Shown here piece by piece: positions 1 to 29,094 of a DNA stretch of 29,094 nucleotides. The DNA comes from Phallusia fumigata (lineage: Eukaryota > Chordata > Ascidiacea > Phlebobranchia > Ascidiidae), in assembly GCA_008931825.1 (NCBI GenBank), contig QXVZ01002101.1, positions 1-29,094 of the forward strand, read 5' to 3'. How positions within the stretch are numbered: position 1 is the stretch's first letter; each line of letters starts with the position of its first letter. A program made the position numbers and the translations under genes. The notes under the pieces were generated by a model, which worked only from the letters and a program-made list of their open reading frames with translations, had not been told where the DNA came from and did not search any database.

Positions 1-61
1 AGCAACAAAGGTCCCGTATAGTTTGCGCAGGCCGGTCAAGTTCAAGCTTTTATGTTCTCAG

Positions 62-806
62 CATTTTTTGGATCGGTCCTGAATCCGACAACTACCGGTT
101 ACACTTCAGTGGTTACGTGACGTCATCCACGGCCGGTGATTCCATGTCGAGTCACAATCTAAACGAACAGGAGTTCAGCACAAACGACCGGGACAATGAT
201 AACTGGTATGTTAACTACCAATATGTTTGTGGTGCCCGACAGTTGGTCAGGTCAAATTAAGGGCCGGCAACTTTTTTATTTCCAAGGATCACTTCAATGG
301 ATATTCAAAGTTATAGGCAACCACCGAACACTTTGTAAATAGCATGTTTAATGCACATCAATATATTTGGAAGAGAAAAGCTCTTAAAAATGATAAACTG
401 TTTAGACTTTAATATTCATTATTACAAAATTGTTGGTGTTAGCTCTGCAACGATATTTTAGTCAGTTAAGTAAAATAGTTCATTTCAAACAATTACATTC
501 CAAAAAATGTTTCCCCTTTACAAATACAAAATACCCCTACTAGTGGAGAATCAATCATTCTTGAAAAAAAGTTCATTGGAACTGAATATCAGAAGAAAAG
601 ACACAAATCGTTTTTTTGTATTACGCAGGGCAGACGACTCATGTTCTGTGCTGTACAGTGGTGGTGGGGGCTGGTGGTTCAACGCTTGCTACAGAGCCAA
701 CTTGAACGGACTGTGGGCGACGGAGTGGCCGGCCATCCAATGGGATATTGTGCCTAACGTGAATGTTGTAATTAAACGTTGCACGATGAAGGTTCGGTGC
801 GATTGA
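62..806 (+). CDS. Fibrinogen-related (FReD) protein, 3' end only: two terminal exons 62-205 and 629-806
   Basis: This is the C-terminal part of a secreted or extracellular fibrinogen-like lectin domain (ficolin, angiopoietin or tenascin type). Exon 62-205 follows a ttctcag acceptor. It reads GPESDNYRLHFSGY, then a TAGDS segment, then the hallmark calcium-site stretch FSTNDRDNDN, and ends in TG before gtatgt. Exon 629-806 follows a pyrimidine-rich tattacgcag acceptor. Its first G completes the TGG codon, and it continues ADDSCSV, GGGGWWFNAC, ANLNG and TMKVRCD before TGA (804-806). The DxDND calcium site, the Cys-x12-Cys pair flanking the WW motif, and the ANLNG motif are classic FReD features. 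Only about 106 residues, roughly the last half of a FReD of about 220, lie in the window; the upstream exons are off the left edge. The intron is 206-628. The subfamily cannot be told from this part. The domain call is confident. Confidence 0.88.
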
Positions 807-811
807 ATAAA
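806..811 (+). promoter_or_regulatory. AATAAA polyadenylation signal overlapping the FReD stop codon
   Basis: The canonical hexamer AATAAA begins at the last base of the TGA stop (TGAATAAA). A GT-rich stretch follows at about 812-835. Cleavage some 10-30 nt downstream would leave a 3' UTR of only a few tens of bases. No other canonical AATAAA was seen close by. Confidence 0.7.
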
Positions 812-1905
812 CTCGTGATGGTCGTTGCCGTTTGGTCCTACTGTCTGGACCGAAAATTAGACTGAAGTCATGTCATAATATTTAACTTCAGTTTTGTGCT
901 TACCTTGTTTGTCCTTAGTTGACTTAGTTTTTGTTGAGTTAAGTTTATTTCACTCGGAAAAGAGGAAATCAAAACGACACAATAGCATTAAAACTTTACG
1001 ATAAGACTTGAGTTTCGCTTACAGTTCACCACCAGGCTATACACGCCACAATCTTTTTGTAGTTTTGTTCAAGCTCAAAGGAGTCCATCGTGGCAATAAA
1101 TTGTTTCTTTTTCGCTTATTTCGGCTCATTGGTTTGAATATGATATGTTAAGGTTTTGAATTTCGTTTTGCTAAACCTGGTAATAACTTTATCACCTTAC
1201 TTTTAATTTACCAATTTATCACCTTACTTTTAATTTTATAATAATAATTGCAAATATATTTGACGCCCTATAAACTTTCAAAAAATATTTGCCGCCTGAT
1301 TCGTCAATCGAGGTGAAAATAAGACCAGCAGAATAACGTTTTTCGCACGATTATTTTTTAAAATGGATGATACAACAGGATTGCGACGCAAAAAGGAGTT
1401 ACTTCAATAAAGTAACTTAATGTTTTTATAAAAGAAATTGCACTTAAACATTACCTGATTAAAACTGCTGTTGATTAAGTGTTTTTGGTACCAAATTATA
1501 AAAAAGACAGCGAATTACTTATATTTCGTTTCGCTCATCTTACTTATGTAATTTGCACTTCGACTAGTTGGCGTGCTTTGTAGTTTTTTTAATGTGGGCA
1601 AATTCGGAAAAATACATTGTTTTAGATTCATGACAGCAGGTTGGCGTATATTGCGAACTGTTTCATATTACCCAGTTCGACATTCTTGACATGAGTAAAA
1701 TAAATTCATCATTTAGTTTCTATTGACAAAAACACAGGAAAAATAATTTACAAATATACTGATGTAAATCATTTTTAACGCAAACAGTCATCTTTACCAA
1801 AGGTTGCATCTTTAAATGCAAGAGTAAGTGTAAATAGCCCAGCTAAAATAACTCAAGCTGGACGTTGCAGTTTGCAATTTGGCTGTTGACCCCTAAAACA
1901 GCAAA
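812..1905. other. Intergenic region between the FReD gene and PRPF8, including the presumed PRPF8 promoter
   Basis: About 1.1 kb of AT-rich DNA with no coding signal. It contains a near-perfect direct repeat of about 22 bp (1188-1209 and 1215-1236, period 27) sharing TTTATCACCTTAC. It also has a small hairpin with 8-bp arms, AGTTACTT and AAGTAACT (1397-1404 and 1410-1417). No convincing TATA box or initiator was seen. PRPF8 transcription must start here or the message must be capped by trans-splicing; the sequence does not say which. Confidence 0.6.
1188..1236. repeat. Two-copy direct repeat, period 27
   Basis: The 22-bp unit TTTATCACCTTACTTTTAAT plus two bases occurs at 1188-1209 and again at 1215-1236. 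The two copies are separated by five bases. It lies in the intergenic promoter region. No function can be assigned. Confidence 0.75.
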
Positions 1906-26453
<24,548 letters not shown>

Positions 26454-26600
26454 AGATGAGGATCTGGAGGAGCGGACGCTGGGAAGTAGACGTCGAAGCC
26501 GGGGAGTATACGTTGTAGTGTGTCGAAGCTGACTCTGTACATTATGAAAATACAATGCTGCCAAATACATAGATGTGTTGATTTTTGTAAGTTACATTTG
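26454..26600 (+). other. PRPF8: PRPF8 3' UTR with candidate AATACA polyadenylation signals
   Basis: No AATAAA or ATTAAA occurs soon after the TAG stop. Two variant hexamers AATACA lie at 26549-26554 and 26564-26569, followed by the GT- and T-rich tract gatgtgttgatttttgt. This is the best nearby cleavage region, giving a 3' UTR of about 110-140 nt. Variant signals are weaker, so the true end could be further downstream. Confidence 0.4.
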
Positions 26601-26705
26601 ACATAGACCGGCTTGTCTGACGTGAGACACAGAAGCTCGCATCCTTTAAGGAGCAAGTCGAAACTGGAAGTGTTCAGTTTGTTGTACGGCTGACCATCCT
26701 CGGGG

Positions 26706-26739
26706 TATTATTACGTCACTCATGTGTGACGTAATAATA
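26706..26739. repeat. Perfect 14-bp inverted repeat (hairpin) downstream of PRPF8
   Basis: Arms TATTATTACGTCAC (26706-26719) and GTGACGTAATAATA (26726-26739) pair perfectly around a 6-nt loop. Each arm contains TGACGTAA, a bZIP (CREB/ATF-like) type octamer. It lies about 250 nt after the stop codon. Confidence 0.8.
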
Positions 26740-27854
26740 TATTAGTTACTTCATTTAAAGCTGAAATGTTCTTGTTTCTGAACTTAGTCTGTAACTATCC
26801 CACATAGACCGCGTCACCCAAACTGTCGGAAATCCCACAAGTTTGATATTGTTTTTGAAACTTGAAAAAAAAAATTCGGCTGTTTTAAACGACACTATCT
26901 CGCCTGCAGTGACGGGGTTACGTAATTTTACTGATTATATGGGGTTGTCTAATTTGGTGACGTAAATTGATTGTGCCAAATGTGGTTTCAAAAAAGTTAA
27001 AAGCAGAGAACTTTTGGACGAAGAACATCGTGCCTTGCAAATTAAGGTTTAAAGCGGTGAGGTAAAATTTTACACCATGGTGTGATTTTAACTTTTTGAT
27101 TGCGAAAATTACGTCAACAATTCCAGCAATAGACGTTTCCTCAGTTTAACGAGCCAGTGCTGCAGATTTTCGCGCTAGTTGAGTGTTTATCGGATGAGCG
27201 GTTCGTTGCAATGATCGCCAGACAGGATGTCACGTCAATCAAACGCTCTGTGGATGAGTTTTGAGTTTCAGTGATTTTAATGTGGCTTGGTGCGCTGGAA
27301 ACTCCATGATTGGGAAGCATTTTTGAATTCTGTTGTAAATTTATTTGTAAATTTTGTGCGGTTGTCGTCGCTACCAAAATCTTGTTTCTCTAAATTAGTA
27401 AAACTAATTAAGTTTTCGAACATCGAGCAGATGACGTGAGGCATGGCTTTTCAGCCTGTTACTCACAACAAACTGGAGTGCCGTAATTTGTCTACACTAG
27501 CCTTCAACGAATGGAAATTGTCTGCTTTGTTTATAAATTGACATTCCTTCCTAACTATTGCTGCGACCCGTAACTGTCACCATCGGCAGATATTTTGCTT
27601 CGCAACCTGTAAACCTAATTTAGATTTGCGGCCCACCAACTTGCCGTAAAACTCTATTGTGGCCCCAGATGCTCACAAACTTGTATTCCCCTTTTTCGGG
27701 CGTATCTCAATACGGGGGCGGTTATACATAGTTACGTAAACGCCCCTGTACACCTGCAGGTCTGCAAGAGGCGTGCAGCCGATTTAGAGTCGGACTTAAA
27801 ACATTTCTGTGTTACAAGGGGCAGCTAAAAGCGCCGTATAGTTTGTTTGTTTCA

Positions 27855-27945
27855 CTTTTATCCTCGGGTGAGCGTAACAACGCCTCAATGCGTTTTGCTT
27901 ATAATGAATACACCGTCGAGCTACCTGCCTCATTGCAGTTCCGTT
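27855..27945 (+). repeat. Dispersed repeat, family C (downstream copy)
   Basis: Collinear with 17430-17525: TTTATCCT, GTAACAACGCCT, TTGCTTATAATGA, CGTCGAGCTA and ATTGCAGTTCCG occur in the same order and spacing. The copies are diverged but clearly homologous. Confidence 0.55.
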
Positions 27946-28196
27946 GTTAGATCATTTTTTTATTTTATTTTTTTTGCGATTGGTGACTTTAACTTTGGTC
28001 CATCGAACACAAGGCAGTCAAATTGGCCACTTCGCTGCAAGCTAATGATATTTCTTCAATGTTTACAAGTTTAGGGCATTATAATCAGATCATCTACTTA
28101 TGAAACAAATACGTTTATTCGCGCATGCGCACAGGTGAAGTTAGGCAATGAGAATCAAATCTTTGTTCGCACAAAGTATAATTTACGGGTCGTTAC

Positions 28197-28285
28197 GGCT
28201 GGGTGGTTTTGCTTGGTGCGCTGTTGGTTGTCACCCCTTCTCTACTTGAACGTTTGCAACATCAACCCCGGGTTCAAACGCCCTT
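28197..28285 (+). mobile_element. Possible tRNA-derived SINE-like segment
   Basis: The A-box-like GGTGGTTTTGCTTGGTGCGC (from about 28202) and the B-box-like GGGTTCAAACGCC (28270-28282) are in the right order. The gap is somewhat longer than in a tRNA. No cloverleaf could be drawn. Confidence 0.35.
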
Positions 28286-28683
28286 TGCCGAAGTACAGCT
28301 TTAATTTTGCAGCTGCTGTCGACAGGACTGTGAATTTCCGTTCAACCTCGAAAACGTAAAACTCGCATGAAGATCAAATTGCCTCCGACCAGCTCAACCG
28401 TATCCTCCCCTTTACCTGCAGAGACGTGTTCACGCTTGAACGAACCCGTTGTTATCTTGCGTGTGCGTTGAAAGGAATGAGAGGAAGCGCATTTTTCGGG
28501 GCTGACTCACCAGGGCACGTGTATTTTTACGCGCGGGGACAAACAACCTCCACAAACTTCTTTTGTTTCGTGTCACGTGCACTTGTGAGGGGCTGGACAG
28601 CTATACTGACTAAAAACTTAGAGCGTTACGAACTTGTGGTGTTTCTGTGATCACAGCAATTTTCATAACCTAAACAAACTAGG

Positions 28684-28800
28684 AAGATACAAGCCAGTAC
28701 TTGTGTGTGTTTGACATTTTCTACGTTTCGACAAACGCTGTTGTCATCATCAGGAAACGAAAAATATGTTTCACACAGAAGAACTGGCTTAAAGTATCTT
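28684..28800. repeat. Inverted-repeat element, family A (downstream copy, most complete)
   Basis: The left arm is AAGATACAAGCCAGTACTTG. The right arm reversed is AAGATACTTTAAGCCAGTTC. The interior has, on the minus strand (28725-28753), CTGATGA, T, GACA, a loop, TGTC and GAAACG. This is the most intact of three copies and links this palindromic repeat to the hammerhead-like core seen in introns 32 and 37. Confidence 0.6.
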
Positions 28801-28939
28801 TTTTTGAGACTACTTAAAACCTGTACAAACGAAACTTTAGTTAAAATACTTAATTTGATCCACACAGTTGACATTGCAAGGATTACAATGATCTCCACCA
28901 TTTTCTGTTGCATTTTTGCAATCTCGTCATGGATGTAGG

Positions 28940-29010
28940 AAGGTTGGCTTATTGCTTTGTGTGATAGTCTTGTGTTACAAGGTTGTGGGTTCTAATCCTG
29001 TCTCGGTAGC
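28940..29010 (+). mobile_element. tRNA-derived SINE-like segment at the right edge
   Basis: The A-box-like TTGGCTTATTGCTTTGTG (from 28944) is followed by a small CTTG-TGTTA-CAAG stem-loop where an anticodon arm would be. A B-box-like GGGTTCTAATCC follows at 28987-28998. The acceptor stem does not pair, so it is not a functional tRNA. Confidence 0.45.
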
Positions 29011-29094
29011 TTGAGTTTTTACCCATTTAAGATATTTTTTATTCTAACGATTTATTCTAACCTATAGATGTGTGGAACAAAATTATGTATCAAA

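Larger units (their letters stand above)
26740..29094. other. Downstream intergenic region; no supportable gene
   Basis: About 2.3 kb with no coding exon that I recognise. It holds a cluster of TGACGTAA- or TTACGTCA-type motifs (26706-27235, plus 27732), a family C repeat, two tRNA-derived SINE-like segments and a family A MITE. The open frames here are short and resemble no protein known to me. The stretch from 27240 to 27850 shows nothing I can name. Confidence 0.6.

Noticed and set aside
27847-28650. Three short + strand open frames downstream of PRPF8
   Set aside because: They overlap repeats and SINE-like segments, lack splice support and resemble no protein known to me.
28940-29010. 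Functional tRNA gene at the right edge
   Set aside because: The A and B boxes are degenerate and the acceptor stem does not pair; a SINE head fits better.

Overview
This is eukaryotic (animal) DNA: AT-rich, intron-dense and read on the + strand. It holds one complete gene, the tail of a second gene, and flanks and introns sprinkled with short non-autonomous repeats. The complete gene encodes the spliceosome core protein PRPF8 (Prp8). The small introns (70 to about 740 nt), AT-rich intergenic DNA, high synonymous divergence between two apparent haplotypes, and vertebrate-like protein all fit an ascidian tunicate such as Ciona. That assignment is an inference; no species marker was seen.

Layout. 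(1) 62-806: the last two exons of a fibrinogen-related-domain (FReD) gene. Its stop codon overlaps an AATAAA signal. (2) 812-1905: intergenic DNA with no gene seen. (3) 1906-26453: PRPF8 in 44 coding exons. I traced every splice junction by hand. All phases close, giving one ORF of 7038 nt (2345 codons plus stop). This is 10 residues longer than human PRPF8, explained by +7 near the N-terminus, +1 near residue 378 and +2 in the C-terminal tail. (4) 26454-29094: 3' flank and intergenic DNA with a perfect hairpin, a MITE, two tRNA-derived SINE-like segments and a dispersed repeat, but no supportable gene.

The main oddity is a tandem near-repeat of about 0.92 kb inside PRPF8 (4156-5077 and 5079-5993). 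It duplicates the end of exon 6 and all of exons 7 and 8, joined at a single N (5078). The copies differ at 11 of 266 coding bases, all at third codon positions and synonymous. The second copy of exon 6 lacks its 5' part. This looks like two alleles laid end to end during assembly, not a biological exon duplication.

Other points of interest: a GC-AG intron in the gene for the spliceosome's own core protein; two very short introns (70 and 75 nt); a duplicated-looking decoy acceptor in intron 31; three copies each of two small inverted-repeat families; four hAT-like terminal sequences; and a recurring CTGATGA-stem-GAAAC core resembling the hammerhead-ribozyme core of Penelope-like elements. The two genes have no functional link that I can see. 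The 1.1 kb gap argues against a tunicate-style operon. I found no convincing new multi-gene system here.
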